A DNA stretch of 64,000 nt from Streptomyces bluensis (lineage in GTDB: Bacteria > Actinomycetota > Actinomycetes > Streptomycetales > Streptomycetaceae), in the NCBI RefSeq assembly GCF_014650715.1, contig NZ_BMVM01000005.1:372001-436000 (forward strand), in the 5' to 3' direction. Below the pieces are notes generated by a model. It was not told the DNA's origin and did no database searches. It saw nothing but the letters and a program-made list of their open reading frames with translations. Position numbers and translations under genes: made by a program. Of the stretch, positions 27,119-36,477 are shown one piece after another (position 1 is the first letter of the stretch; every line of letters begins with the position of its first letter).

Positions 27119-28116
27119 GTGGACGCGATGATCCGGGCAAGCCGCCGGTAGGAGTCCAGCAGGGCCTCACGGTCGTACGTGCTCGTGGTGACGAGGAGCT
27201 CCTGCGCGCCCGTCTCCTTCAGCACCGTCTCCAGTTCGTGGGCGACCTGGTCCTCGGTACCGGCGATATGGCCGGTGAGGCCGGACTCGTAGAAGCCGCG
27301 CTCCCTGTCGGTCATCGTGCGGTTCTCGACGTCCCCGGCCGGCGGCAGCGGAGGAAACGTGCCGTGCGTGCGCGCGTACGCCATCGACCAGGCCTCCGGG
27401 AGCAGCAGACGCCGGGCCTCCTCGGGCGTGGCGGCCACCGCGACCGTGCCGGAGATCACGACGTACGGGTCCCGCGCCCAGGGGGAGGGCCGGAAGGCCG
27501 CCCGGTAGTGGTCGATGCCGCGCTGCATCTTCTCCCGGTTCCTCAGGTCGCCGATCACCATCGGCAGGCCCGCACGGGCGGCGATGGCGGCGCCCTCGCC
27601 CATCGCGAGGACGAACGGCGGCACGGTCAGTCCCTCCGCCGGGCGCGCGTGCGCACGGGTGGGGGACGTGCCGCGGAACCAGCCGAGCAGCTCGTCGAGC
27701 TGCCCGGCGAAGTCGTCCGCGTCCGACCTGTCCCTCCCCAGAGCCCTCCGTACCCCGTCGGTGAAGCCGACGGACCGGCCCAGGCCCATGTCGATCCGCC
27801 CCGGGAAGAGGGACTCCAGGACCCCGAACTGCTCGGCCACGACGAACGGCTGGTGGTTGGGCAGCATCACGCCCCCGGTGCCCACCCGGATACGTCGCGT
27901 GGCCGCCGCGACGGCCGCCGCCAGTACGGTGGGCGCGGAACCGGCGACTCCGGGCACACCGTGGTGCTCCGACACCCAGATCCGGTGATACCCCAGCTCC
28001 TCCAGCTCCCGCGCCAGCCCGACCGTGTCCCGCAACGCCTCGGCGGCCTCGTGCCCCTCACGGGTGCGGGAGCGGTCGAGGACCGAGAACCGGGTCTGCG
28101 CGATGCTTGAGCTCAC
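27097..28116 (-). CDS. LLM-class flavin-dependent oxidoreductase
   Basis: 339 residues. A luciferase-like TIM barrel of the non-cofactor-specific group: YHRIWVSEHHG near the N-terminus, RVGTGGVMLPNH, EQFGVLESLFPGRIDMGLGR in the middle. FMN- or F420-dependent oxidation is expected but the substrate is unknown. It starts at GTG and its last 22 nt overlap the NmrA-like gene end, tail to tail. Confidence 0.82.
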   Translation of the reverse strand: MSSSIAQTRFSVLDRSRTREGHEAAEALRDTVGLARELEELGYHRIWVSEHHGVPGVAGSAPTVLAAAVAAATRRIRVGTGGVMLPNHQPFVVAEQFGVLESLFPGRIDMGLGRSVGFTDGVRRALGRDRSDADDFAGQLDELLGWFRGTSPTRAHARPAEGLTVPPFVLAMGEGAAIAARAGLPMVIGDLRNREKMQRGIDHYRAAFRPSPWARDPYVVISGTVAVAATPEEARRLLLPEAWSMAYARTHGTFPPLPPAGDVENRTMTDRERGFYESGLTGHIAGTEDQVAHELETVLKETGAQELLVTTSTYDREALLDSYRRLARIIASTQASQSV

Positions 28117-28182
28117 ATCGAGTTCAACGCCTGGAGCGCACCGGGATTCCCGGGCGGGCCGGATGCCGGGTCAGTGGTCGCG

Positions 28183-29208
28183 TCACTCGTTCTTGAGCTC
28201 GTCCACCCGGACGGGGCCGCCCGTCGTGACCGACTGGATGGCGGCGAGGGCGATCGACAGGGCGGCGCGGGCGTCCTCACCGGTGACGGCCGGGGCGCGG
28301 CCGGTGCGCACGCTGTCGGTGAAGTCGGCCAGTTCGGCGACGTACGCGTCGTGGAACAGGTCCTGGTCGTAGGTGACACAGTCGGCGGCGACGCCGTCCG
28401 CGCCGTACGAGGTGAGGTGGCTGCGCCGGATGTCGCCCATGGTGAGCATGCCGGCCGAGCCGAAGACCTCGCCGCGCACGTCGTAGCCGTACACCGCCTG
28501 GAAGTTGGCCTCGGCGGTGGCGAGGGCGCCGTTGTCGAAGCGGAGGGTGACCACGGCGGTGTCGAGCAGGCCGCGGTCCTTGAAGTCGGGGCGGACCAGG
28601 GCGTCGGCCCAGGCGAAGACCTCGACCGGTTCGGCGCCCGGATTGAGGAAGCGCAGGGTGTCGAAGTCGTGGATCAGGGTCTCCAGGAAGATCGTCCACG
28701 GCGGGATCGGCGCCGGGTCGTGCAGCTTCGGGTCGCGGGTGAGCGAGCGCAGCAGCTGCGGGGTGCCGATCCCGCCCGCGGCGATCTTGTCGTGGGCGGC
28801 CCGGAAGCCGGTGTCGTAGCGGCGGTTGAAGCCCACCTGGAGCGCAACACCCGCCTCGCGGGCCGCGGCGATGGCGCGGTCGGCCTCCGCGAGCGTGACG
28901 GCCATGGGCTTCTCGCAGTACACCGCCTTGCCCGCGCGGGCCGCCGCCTCCACGAGACCGGCGTGGGTACGGGCCGGGGTGGCGATCACCACGGCGTCCA
29001 CCCGCGGGTCGGCGAACAGGTCCCCGATCTCGGTGTACGTCGTCGAACAGCCGAGCCGGTCACCGAGGCGCTGAGCGGCACCCGGAGCCGGGTCGGCCAG
29101 GGCGGCGAGCCGCACGCCGGGGAGGCGGTGAGCGAGGGTCTCGGCGTGGAATGAGCCCATCCGTCCGGCGCCGATGAGACCGACGGCGAGGGGCTGGTGG
29201 GTGGTCAT
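28183..29208 (-). CDS. Gfo/Idh/MocA oxidoreductase (inositol 2-dehydrogenase-like)
   Basis: 341 residues. The Rossmann GLIGAGRMGSFHA, the family EKP motif in YCEKPMAV, and HDFDTLRFL fit the myo-inositol 2-dehydrogenase branch. It is likely to oxidise a cyclitol or sugar with NAD. The ATG has GGAG 8 nt upstream. It lies 77 nt after the isomerase gene, with a 15-bp triple repeat in between, and probably shares its transcript under the LacI regulator next door. Confidence 0.82.
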   Translation of the reverse strand: MTTHQPLAVGLIGAGRMGSFHAETLAHRLPGVRLAALADPAPGAAQRLGDRLGCSTTYTEIGDLFADPRVDAVVIATPARTHAGLVEAAARAGKAVYCEKPMAVTLAEADRAIAAAREAGVALQVGFNRRYDTGFRAAHDKIAAGGIGTPQLLRSLTRDPKLHDPAPIPPWTIFLETLIHDFDTLRFLNPGAEPVEVFAWADALVRPDFKDRGLLDTAVVTLRFDNGALATAEANFQAVYGYDVRGEVFGSAGMLTMGDIRRSHLTSYGADGVAADCVTYDQDLFHDAYVAELADFTDSVRTGRAPAVTGEDARAALSIALAAIQSVTTGGPVRVDELKNE

Positions 29209-29220
29209 GCGGGTGCTCCG

Positions 29221-29265
29221 TACGTGGCTGGGAAATACGTGGCTGGGAAATACGTGGGTGGGAGA
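29221..29265. repeat. Three tandem 15-bp repeats
   Basis: The unit TACGTGGCTGGGAAA occurs twice exactly (29221-29235, 29236-29250) and once with two changes (29251-29265). It fills the gap between the isomerase stop and the dehydrogenase ribosome site. It may be replication slippage or a regulatory spacer. Confidence 0.8.
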
Positions 29266-29285
29266 CCGGTGGATGTCGCTGTGGG

Positions 29286-30074
29286 TCAGGCGGGGGTGAA
29301 GGCGGTGCGGAAGCGCTCCAGCGCGCGTTCGCTGTCCTGGGAGGCCCAGGCCTCCATGGCGACCGTGCCCTCGTAGCCGAGTGCGGTGAGGGCGCGGGCG
29401 ACGGCCGGGTAGTTGATCTCGCCGGTGCCGGGCTCGCACCGGCCCGGTACGTCGGCCACCTGGATCTCTCCGATCAGACCCGGCCCGTGGGCCCGGCGGA
29501 CCAGCTCGATCAGGTTTCCCTCGCCGATCTGCGCGTGGTACAGGTCCAGGTTCATGCGCAGGCCGGGGCGGTCCACGGCGGCGACCAGGGCCAGCGTGTC
29601 GGCGGCCTTCGCGAACGGCACCCCCGGGTGGTCCACGGCCGTGTTCAGGTTCTCCAGGGTGAAGGTGACGCCGGCGCTCTCGCCCAGCTCGGCGACACGG
29701 GTGAGCGTCCGGTGGGCCGCGATCCACATCGGGCCCGTGGGCTCGCCCGGCACCGGCACCACCGGCAGGCCATCGCCGTCCAGACCGGTGCCGTGCAGGT
29801 TCAGCCGGGGACAGCCGAGCCGCTGGGCCGCCTTGACCGACTCCTCGGCGGTGCGCAGGAGTTCGGCCGTGCCGTCCTCGTCGGTGAGGCTGCCGCGGAG
29901 GTAGCCGGTCATGGACGAGAAGATCGCCCCGGAGCGTCCCAGCGCGGTCAGGTCGTGCCGGGTCCAGTCCCAGATCTCGACCTCGAAACCGGCGTCGTGG
30001 ATGCGCCGGGCCCGCTCGTCGACGGGCAGGTCCCGGAAGACCATCTCGGCGCAGACCGCCAGTGTGTACGTCAC
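29286..30074 (-). CDS. Sugar phosphate isomerase/epimerase (hydroxypyruvate isomerase-like)
   Basis: 262 residues, TIM barrel of the AP-endonuclease-2 superfamily. LENLNTAVDHPG carries the first metal Glu, MNLDLYHAQIGEGN the Asp/His, QVADVPGR the His-equivalent region and VAMEAW the last Glu. This pattern matches hydroxypyruvate isomerase and 2-keto-sugar isomerases. It begins with GTG at 30074 and is divergent from a LacI-type regulator gene. Confidence 0.8.
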   Translation of the reverse strand: MTYTLAVCAEMVFRDLPVDERARRIHDAGFEVEIWDWTRHDLTALGRSGAIFSSMTGYLRGSLTDEDGTAELLRTAEESVKAAQRLGCPRLNLHGTGLDGDGLPVVPVPGEPTGPMWIAAHRTLTRVAELGESAGVTFTLENLNTAVDHPGVPFAKAADTLALVAAVDRPGLRMNLDLYHAQIGEGNLIELVRRAHGPGLIGEIQVADVPGRCEPGTGEINYPAVARALTALGYEGTVAMEAWASQDSERALERFRTAFTPA

Positions 30075-30137
30075 GACGTTGCCTCTCTCTGGGACTCACC
30101 CGGGAAATCACCCGCTCCGGAACGTCACTGGACGTCA

Positions 30138-30151
30138 CTAGAACGTTCTAG
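30138..30151. promoter_or_regulatory. LacI-type operator, 14-bp perfect palindrome
   Basis: CTAGAACGTTCTAG, with central CG as in LacI/GalR sites, 64 nt upstream of the isomerase start and 165 nt from the lacI-type start. Confidence 0.7.
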
Positions 30152-30211
30152 AGCCCGAGCAGCAGTACGCCACTCGCCGGACGTCCTGTCAAGCCTTCGT
30201 GGAGCCTGATG

Positions 30212-30227
30212 ACTGGAACGTTGCAGT
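30212..30227. promoter_or_regulatory. Second LacI-type operator
   Basis: ACTGGAACGTTGCAGT, a palindrome with one mismatched pair on each side of the shared AACGTT core, 89 nt upstream of the regulator start. With the site at 30138 it could serve both divergent promoters. Confidence 0.55.
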
Positions 30228-30315
30228 AATCCCGACCAGCGTGTTCCCCGCCCCCGACTCGTCTACGATCGACGGCTGGAGGAGAGAGACCGAGTACCGA
30301 GCGGGGAGGCAGACG

Positions 30316-31365
30316 GTGCCACGGACCCCCGGAACCCCGGAGGGGAAGCGCCCCACGCTCGCCGACGTGGCGGCGCGGGCGGGCGTGTCCGTCGCGCTGG
30401 TCTCCATCGTGATGCGCGGAGCCAAGGGCGCCGGCGCCGCCACCCGGGAACGGGTCCTGGAAGCGGCGCGCGAGATCGGCTACCGGCCCGACGCCCGCGC
30501 GCGGCTGCTGCGCAGCAACCGCTCACGGCTGCTCGGCGTGCAGTTCGGCCTGCAACAGCCCTTCCACACCGACCTGGTGGAGGGCCTCTACGCCGCCGCC
30601 GAGCCCGTTGGCTACCAGATCGCCCTCAGTGCCGTCGCCCCCAGCCGCGGCGAGCGCCACGCCGTGGAGGCCCTGCTCGGCGACCGCTGCGAGGCGCTGA
30701 TCCTGCTCGGCCCGCAGGCTCCCGCGGCACGCCTCGCGGAGCTGGCGGCTCAGCTGCCGGTGGTGTCCGTGGCCCGGCGGCTGCGTCCGGCCGTGCCCGG
30801 AGTGGACGTGATCCGCACCGACGACGACGAGGGCGCCCGCCGGGCCGTCGACCACCTCGTCGCTCTCGGGCACCGTGACATCGTCCACATCGACGGGGGC
30901 AGGGCGCCCGGTGCCGCCGACCGGCGCCGCGGCTACCGCACCGCCATGAACCGCCACGGCCTCGCCGACCGTGCCCGTGTCCTGCCCGGCGGCCTGACCG
31001 AGGAGGACGGCGCCGCGGCCGCGCGCACCCTCCTCGGCGACGACCCCCGGCCCACCGCCGTCGTCGCCTTCAACGACCGCTGCGCCACGGGAGTCCTCGA
31101 CGCCTTCCTGCGCGCCCGCGTCCCCGTCCCCGACGAGATCTCCGTGGTCGGCTTCGACGACAGCCACCTCGCCCGTCTCGCGCACATCGACCTCACCACC
31201 GTCGGCCAGGACATCCGCCGCCTCGCCGACCTGGCGGTGGGCCGCGCCGTCGCACGGCTGGAGGGCGAGCCGACACCCGACGGCGAGTCCTCCGGCAAGG
31301 AGACGGTCATCGCACCCCACCTCGTCACACGCAGCACCACGGCGCCCCCGCGCAACACGCCCTAG
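30316..31365 (+). CDS. LacI-family transcriptional regulator
   Basis: 349 residues from a GTG with GGGAGG 7 nt upstream; the frame is open from 30199 but that extension is not family-like. The helix-turn-helix TLADVAARAGVSVALVSIVMRG is followed by a periplasmic-binding-type sensor domain ending in DEISVVGFDDSHLARL. It probably represses the divergent isomerase/dehydrogenase operon through the AACGTT palindromes. Confidence 0.87.
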   Translation: MPRTPGTPEGKRPTLADVAARAGVSVALVSIVMRGAKGAGAATRERVLEAAREIGYRPDARARLLRSNRSRLLGVQFGLQQPFHTDLVEGLYAAAEPVGYQIALSAVAPSRGERHAVEALLGDRCEALILLGPQAPAARLAELAAQLPVVSVARRLRPAVPGVDVIRTDDDEGARRAVDHLVALGHRDIVHIDGGRAPGAADRRRGYRTAMNRHGLADRARVLPGGLTEEDGAAAARTLLGDDPRPTAVVAFNDRCATGVLDAFLRARVPVPDEISVVGFDDSHLARLAHIDLTTVGQDIRRLADLAVGRAVARLEGEPTPDGESSGKETVIAPHLVTRSTTAPPRNTP

Positions 31366-31380
31366 GCGGCGTCGCTGCGG

Positions 31381-34188
31381 TCAGTCCACGTACGTCGCGT
31401 TCTGCGCCGTGGCGGTCACCTTCTGTCCGTCGCTCTGGGAGAGCAGGCCCGCCGACACCCACGAGTTCACCGTCGACCGCACCCGTGTCACCAGCGCGCC
31501 CTTGGTGGCGAACGGCGCCCCCGCCCAGATCTCGTCCAGCAGCGTCGTACCGTCGGACCGCGCCGGATTGGCGACCTGGGAGTCGGTGTTCCCGAAGACG
31601 ACCCTGGGCTCGGAGCGCCGGACGTACGCGTGCGTCGGGTCCTCGGTGCCCTCGTGGAAGGGGGCGAACTCGGTACCGTTCAGCGTGTAGTGCAGCGGCT
31701 TGCCCGACACGGGGGTCAGCGAGGGCAACAGGTCACCGGAGAGGGCCGCGTTGCCGTACAGCCCCACCTGGAGGTAGCTGGTGCTCGTGTTGCGGCCGAC
31801 CAGGTTGACCGGGCCGTAGAACAGCGTCTGCAGGGACGGGTCGTCGAGCGCCTTCTCGACCCGCAGCCGGAACGGGATGGTGACGCGCACGGTGTCGCCG
31901 CTGCGCCAGGTCCGGGAGGGGACGGTGAAGTAGCTGCCCGGGGCCGGAGTGCCGCCGACCGCGCTGCCGTTGACGGTCACCCGGAAGCCGCTCGTCGCCC
32001 ACGACGGCACGCGCAGTTTCAGCTCGAAGGCCGCGCTGCCCCCGCCGACGGTGAGCGTGGAGCCCTGTTCCCTCGGGTAGTCCGTGGTCTGTGTGACGGT
32101 GACGCCCTTCTCGGACCAGGTCAGGGTGGAGGGGCTGTAGAGGTTGACGTACAGCGCGCTGCTGTCGGCCTTCCTGAAGTACACCGAGTCCTGGTACTTC
32201 GTGGCACTCTCCATGCCGGTGCCCTCGCAGCAGGTCGTGCCCTGCTTGGGGGTGTAGTCGCGCACATGACCGGGCTTCAGGCCGATGAAATACGTGACGA
32301 GCGGCTTCTCCGCGTCCGCCTTGTCCTGCTTGGAGCCGAGGACCTGGTTGTAGAGGCCCCGCTCGTAGTAGTCCATGTACGCCGGGTCCTGGTCGTGGAG
32401 GAACAGCATCCGGCTCAGCTTGAGCAGGTTGTACGTGCAGCAGGACTCGGCGTTGGTGTCGCCGATCGTGCCGGCGATGACCCCGCGGGCCTTCCAGAAC
32501 TCAGCCGTGCTCGTCCCGCCGATGCCGTACATGCGGTGCGGGACGACCATGCCCCAGAAGTTCTTCGCGGCGGTGAGGTAACGGGTCTCGCCCGTCGCGT
32601 CGTACAACCGGACGTAGCCCGTGAAGATCGGGATGTGCTGGTTGGCGTGCAGGCCGTCGAGCGTGTCGGTGTTCGCGGCGCAGGCGTCGATGAGCCTGTC
32701 GAGATCGAACAGCCTGGCCAGCGCGAGGTGTTCGGCCTTGCCGGTGATCGCGTGCAGGTCGACGATCGTCTCGACGATGCCGCCGAACTCACCGCTGGAG
32801 AAGATGCCCCACATCCGCTGCCGGGTGGCGTCGGGCAGCTTGGACAGCCGGGAGTGCATCCAGTCGCACATGCCGGACGCGAGGTCCAGCGCCCGGTCGT
32901 CGTCCGTGGCGAGGTAGGCGTCCAGCAGACCCTTGAGGATCTTGTGCGCGGTGTAGTACGGCGCCCACACCTTGGTGTAGTCGCCGCTGGTCATCGACTC
33001 CAACTCGATGAACTGGGTCTCGGGGTACGCGGCGAGGAACCCGGGATGGCTCGGCCCGCCCCAGGTGCGGCGCAGGGTGGCGGTGAGGCCCCGGCCGGAG
33101 GAGTCCGCGAAGCTGCCGCCGGTGGTCTCGGAGAAGTCGTACGATGCCAGGTCGCCCCGGCCGGCCGGGGCCGCGGAGGCCGGGCCGTTCTGCAGTGCCG
33201 TGATCTCGGCGGCGGTCAGGGCTCGCGACCAGACGTTGAACTCGTCGAAGGCGCCCGCGAACACCGGGTCGGCCAAGAAGTTGGAGCGGCCGAGCCAGTT
33301 GTTCCTCAGAGTGCCCAGCGCCGCCGGATCGAGGGTCATCGACGTGTTCCGGGCGACGGCCGCGCCGTTGACGTACAGCGTGCCGGTGCCGCCGCCGATC
33401 GTCACCGCCAGGTGGCTCCACCGGTCGAGCGGGAGCGCGGCGGTGCCGTCGAGGGCCTGCTCGCCGCCGGGGCCGCCGGTCGTGATGGCGAAGCGCGGTA
33501 CGCCACCGCCGTTGCGGGCGGCCAGGTAGAGGTAGCGGCTGTTGTTGTCGCCGAAGTCGAAGACCCGGGCCCAGTTGGCGTCATGCGTGGGCTTCACCCA
33601 GGCCGACAGGGTGATCGCCGGGGCACCGCCGAGCACCGCGGCCGGCAGGTCGACGTACTGGTACGAGCCCCGGACGTTCTCCAGGGCGGCGCCGAACCGC
33701 CCGGTCACGCTGAGTACGCGCGGGTCGCGGCGCAGCGCCGCCCGCACCTCGGTGAGAGCGCCGACCATGGTCCGGATCTTGTCGGCGTACGCCTGGTCCC
33801 CGGTGGACGCGTAGGACTGCGACAGCATGGTGAGGAAATGGCCGGTGTAGTGGCCGCGCAGATTGCCGTTGGCCTCGCCGTCCAGCCCCTCCCAGCCGCC
33901 GGGGGCGACGGCGCCGCCCGTGGAGAGCCCGGCGCCCGCGCGGAAGACCTGGAGCAGCCGGTTCACGTCGTAACCGCGCCCGTGGTCGAGCATCAGCCGG
34001 CGCTTGGCGGCGAAGAGGCCCTGGCCCAGCTCGACGTCCTTCAGCTCGAACGGCCGCAGGGTCCAGGCGGACGGCGCAGGCACCGTGGCCGGGGCTGCCC
34101 GGCCGGTGGCTGCGAACGTCATCGCCGGTGCCGCCGTGCCGAGCAGCGCGGCCTGAAGGAGGATTCGTCTGGGGAGGGCGGGTGCCAT
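31381..34188 (-). CDS. Secreted GH127 beta-L-arabinofuranosidase-like enzyme with internal LamG domain
   Basis: 935 residues with an N-terminal signal (PRRILLQAALLG, Tat-like). The GH127 (alpha/alpha)6 barrel starts at about residue 45. A LamG/concanavalin-like domain (about 155-345, with ALPLDRWSHLAVTI and LYVNGAAV) interrupts it before it resumes at FLAAYPETQFIE. Zinc/catalytic residues are visible as E581-S-C583 and C653-C654 in GTTCCEG. C-terminal beta domains follow. It should remove arabinofuranose from plant or wall polymers. A palindrome lies upstream. Confidence 0.85.
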   Translation of the reverse strand: MAPALPRRILLQAALLGTAAPAMTFAATGRAAPATVPAPSAWTLRPFELKDVELGQGLFAAKRRLMLDHGRGYDVNRLLQVFRAGAGLSTGGAVAPGGWEGLDGEANGNLRGHYTGHFLTMLSQSYASTGDQAYADKIRTMVGALTEVRAALRRDPRVLSVTGRFGAALENVRGSYQYVDLPAAVLGGAPAITLSAWVKPTHDANWARVFDFGDNNSRYLYLAARNGGGVPRFAITTGGPGGEQALDGTAALPLDRWSHLAVTIGGGTGTLYVNGAAVARNTSMTLDPAALGTLRNNWLGRSNFLADPVFAGAFDEFNVWSRALTAAEITALQNGPASAAPAGRGDLASYDFSETTGGSFADSSGRGLTATLRRTWGGPSHPGFLAAYPETQFIELESMTSGDYTKVWAPYYTAHKILKGLLDAYLATDDDRALDLASGMCDWMHSRLSKLPDATRQRMWGIFSSGEFGGIVETIVDLHAITGKAEHLALARLFDLDRLIDACAANTDTLDGLHANQHIPIFTGYVRLYDATGETRYLTAAKNFWGMVVPHRMYGIGGTSTAEFWKARGVIAGTIGDTNAESCCTYNLLKLSRMLFLHDQDPAYMDYYERGLYNQVLGSKQDKADAEKPLVTYFIGLKPGHVRDYTPKQGTTCCEGTGMESATKYQDSVYFRKADSSALYVNLYSPSTLTWSEKGVTVTQTTDYPREQGSTLTVGGGSAAFELKLRVPSWATSGFRVTVNGSAVGGTPAPGSYFTVPSRTWRSGDTVRVTIPFRLRVEKALDDPSLQTLFYGPVNLVGRNTSTSYLQVGLYGNAALSGDLLPSLTPVSGKPLHYTLNGTEFAPFHEGTEDPTHAYVRRSEPRVVFGNTDSQVANPARSDGTTLLDEIWAGAPFATKGALVTRVRSTVNSWVSAGLLSQSDGQKVTATAQNATYVD

Positions 34189-34256
34189 GCGTTCCTCGTC
34201 TCTGCGCGGGGGTGGGGACGGGTGGTGCCGGGCGGGCCCGCAGTCTGTTCGAAATG

Positions 34257-34271
34257 CCGTACGTCGTACGG
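34257..34271. promoter_or_regulatory. Palindrome upstream of GH127 gene
   Basis: CCGTAC and GTACGG with a 3-nt spacer, 69 nt upstream of the GH127 start; a candidate repressor site. No regulator is adjacent. Confidence 0.5.
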
Positions 34272-34434
34272 AAGCTCGACCAGAGGATAGGTTTGGGGCG
34301 CGATCACGTCAACGTTTCCGGCGAGTTCTGTTCCGGTTGATTCGGCGTACCGCGGGATCTCGGCGTGCGATATCCAGAGCGACGGGGGGCGGTGCCGCGC
34401 CGCCGTGGCTGGAACTCGGCGCGTTTTAAATCAA

Positions 34435-34451
34435 TTGCTTGACTTGGGTGA
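34435..34451. promoter_or_regulatory. MarR-type 17-mer at first P450 promoter
   Basis: TTGCTTGACTTGGGTGA shares 14 of 17 positions with the site at 38930-38946 in front of the first marR gene. It lies 53 nt upstream of the P450 start and contains a TTGACT that could be the -35 element. Confidence 0.6.
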
Positions 34452-34503
34452 GGGGGTGGGATTGCCTGGGCCGGCAGCGACCACCGGATCACAGGAGGAC
34501 GCG

Positions 34504-35724
34504 ATGAGCCCGAGCGACGGCGACCAGCCGCCCAGCTATCCCATGACCGGGGCGACGGCCCTGGCCGCCCCCGAGGAATGGGCCGAACTGCGTCGGCGGT
34601 GCCCCGTCGCGCGGGTGACCCTGCCCAGCGGGGACGAGGCCTCGCTGCTGACGCGCTACGAGGACGTCAGACAGGTGCTGGCCGACGGGCGCTTCAGCCG
34701 CCGGCTGAACGCCGAGGGCGCGGCGCGGTTCTCGGACAGCGACTCGGGCGGCGTGTTCAACAGCGAGCTGTCCACTGCGCTCCCGCAGAGCGGTGAGGAG
34801 CACCAGCGGTGGCGCCGGATGGTGAGCAAGTGGTTCACCGCCAAGCGCATGGCCGCCCTGCGCCCCAGGATCGAGACCATGGCCGAACAGCTCATCGACG
34901 GCATGCTGGAACACGGCCGTCCCGCTGACCTCAAGGCGCACCTGGCCTTCCCGCTGCCGGTGTGGGTGATCTGCGACCTGCTCGGCGTCCCCGACTCCGA
35001 CCGCGACCGGTTCTCGTACTGGTCCGACACCATGCTCAACCTGACCCGCTACCGGCAGGACGAAGTCGACGCGGCCCAGGCCGAGTTCACGGACTACATG
35101 GCCGATCACGTGGCCGCGAGGCGGAAGGCCCCGGGCGACGACCTGCTCGGCGAACTCACCACCGCCACCGCGCCCGACGGCTACCGGCTCAGCGACCGCG
35201 AACTCGTGGCCACCGGCCAGGGCCTGCTGGTCGCCGGGCACGAGACCACCGCGAACATGATCGGAAAGATGGTGGCCATGCTGCTGGCCGACCGGCGGCG
35301 CTGGGAGAGCCTGCTGGCCGACCCCTCCCTGGTCAGGTCCGCGGTGGAGGAGGCCCTGCGCTTCGACGCCAACGCCGGCGTCGGCATGCCCCGGTACATC
35401 GGCGAGGACATCGAGGTCTCCGGCACGGTCCTGCCGGCCGGCACGACGGTGGTGTGCAGCATGGCCGCCGCCAACCGGGACGAGACCGCCTTCGACGGCG
35501 CCGAGGAGATGACGCTCGGCCGCAGCCCGAACCCCCATCTGGCGTTCGGCGTCGGCCCGCACTCCTGCCTCGGCCAGGCACTGGCGCGCACGGAACTGCA
35601 GACCACCCTCGACGTGCTGGTGCGCAGGCTCCCCGCGCTGGACCTCGCCGTTCCGGCCGAGGACCTGCGGCGGCTTGAGGGGCTGGCCGTCGGAGGGTTG
35701 AGCGAAGTCCCGGTGCGGTGGTGA
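34504..35724 (+). CDS. Cytochrome P450 (first of three)
   Basis: 406 residues. I-helix AGHETTAN, K-helix EEALR and the heme loop FGVGPHSCLG with ligand Cys355 are complete. It is a soluble bacterial class I P450 needing ferredoxin and reductase; sequence is unlike the two CYP105-type P450s downstream, so it probably acts at another position or substrate. AGGAGG precedes the ATG. Operon order is P450, TetR, ferredoxin, P450. Its promoter carries the MarR-type motif. Confidence 0.88.
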   Translation: MSPSDGDQPPSYPMTGATALAAPEEWAELRRRCPVARVTLPSGDEASLLTRYEDVRQVLADGRFSRRLNAEGAARFSDSDSGGVFNSELSTALPQSGEEHQRWRRMVSKWFTAKRMAALRPRIETMAEQLIDGMLEHGRPADLKAHLAFPLPVWVICDLLGVPDSDRDRFSYWSDTMLNLTRYRQDEVDAAQAEFTDYMADHVAARRKAPGDDLLGELTTATAPDGYRLSDRELVATGQGLLVAGHETTANMIGKMVAMLLADRRRWESLLADPSLVRSAVEEALRFDANAGVGMPRYIGEDIEVSGTVLPAGTTVVCSMAAANRDETAFDGAEEMTLGRSPNPHLAFGVGPHSCLGQALARTELQTTLDVLVRRLPALDLAVPAEDLRRLEGLAVGGLSEVPVRW

Positions 35725-35726
35725 CC

Positions 35727-36413
35727 ATGGCGGACAGGACGGTGGGAGCGGACAGGACGGTACGGGTGGACAGGACGGTACGGGCGGAGCGGGCCGGTGT
35801 CACGCGGGAGCTCATCCTCACCGCGGCGGAGCGGCTGTTCGCCGAACACGGTGTGTACGCCGTGTCGAACCGTCAGGTCAGCGAGGCCGCAGGCCAGGGC
35901 AACAACGCGGCGGTCGGCTACCACTTCGGTACCAAGGCCGACCTGGTCCGCGCCGTCGCCCGAAGACATGCCGAGCAGATCGAGGAGATCCGGGCGCGGC
36001 TGCTGACCGCGACCGGCGACTCCAGCGATGTACGGGACTGGGTGGACTGCCTGGTGCGGCCGATCCCCGAGCACCTGGCCGCCCTCGGCAGCCCCACATG
36101 GTACGCGCGGTTCTGCGCCCAGGTCATGACGGACCCGGCGCTCCACCGGATCCTCATCGAGGAGTCTCTCGCCTCCGCGTCCCTGCGGCAGATCGTCGGC
36201 GAGGTGAACCGGCGGCTGCCCGGCCTGCCTCCCGAGGTCCACGCCGAGCGCGCTGCCATGGCCCGTCAGCTCATCGTGCACATGTGCGCCGAACGCGAAC
36301 GGGCCCTCGCCGAGGGCACGCCCACGCCCCGGGCCAGCTGGCGGGACACCGCTACCGGTCTCGTCGACGCCGTCCTCGGACTGTGGCTGGCACCGGTGAC
36401 GCACCGCCCATGA
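35727..36413 (+). CDS. TetR-family regulator inside P450 operon
   Basis: 228 residues. The N-terminal HTH (ILTAAERLFAEHGVYAVSNR to NNAAVGYHFGTKADLV) is complete; the ligand domain starts at about residue 75. The first 20 residues contain DRTV three times, encoded by an 18-bp tandem repeat. The ATG is 2 nt after the P450 stop; a GTG at 35721 that overlaps that stop is an alternative. It may sense the P450 substrate. Confidence 0.82.
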   Translation: MADRTVGADRTVRVDRTVRAERAGVTRELILTAAERLFAEHGVYAVSNRQVSEAAGQGNNAAVGYHFGTKADLVRAVARRHAEQIEEIRARLLTATGDSSDVRDWVDCLVRPIPEHLAALGSPTWYARFCAQVMTDPALHRILIEESLASASLRQIVGEVNRRLPGLPPEVHAERAAMARQLIVHMCAERERALAEGTPTPRASWRDTATGLVDAVLGLWLAPVTHRP

Positions 36414-36477
36414 CGACGCCCGGGGCCCGCGAGCTCCGGAGTCCCTGGGTCCCACCCCGCGGACAGGGAGAAGCGAC

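Larger units (their letters stand above)
34189..34503. other. Divergent promoter region, GH127 and P450 operons
   Basis: 315 nt. On the GH127 side it holds CCGTAC-GTC-GTACGG at 34257-34271; on the P450 side an AT-rich patch (34423-34445) leads into a MarR-type 17-mer. No gene is supportable. Confidence 0.6.
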
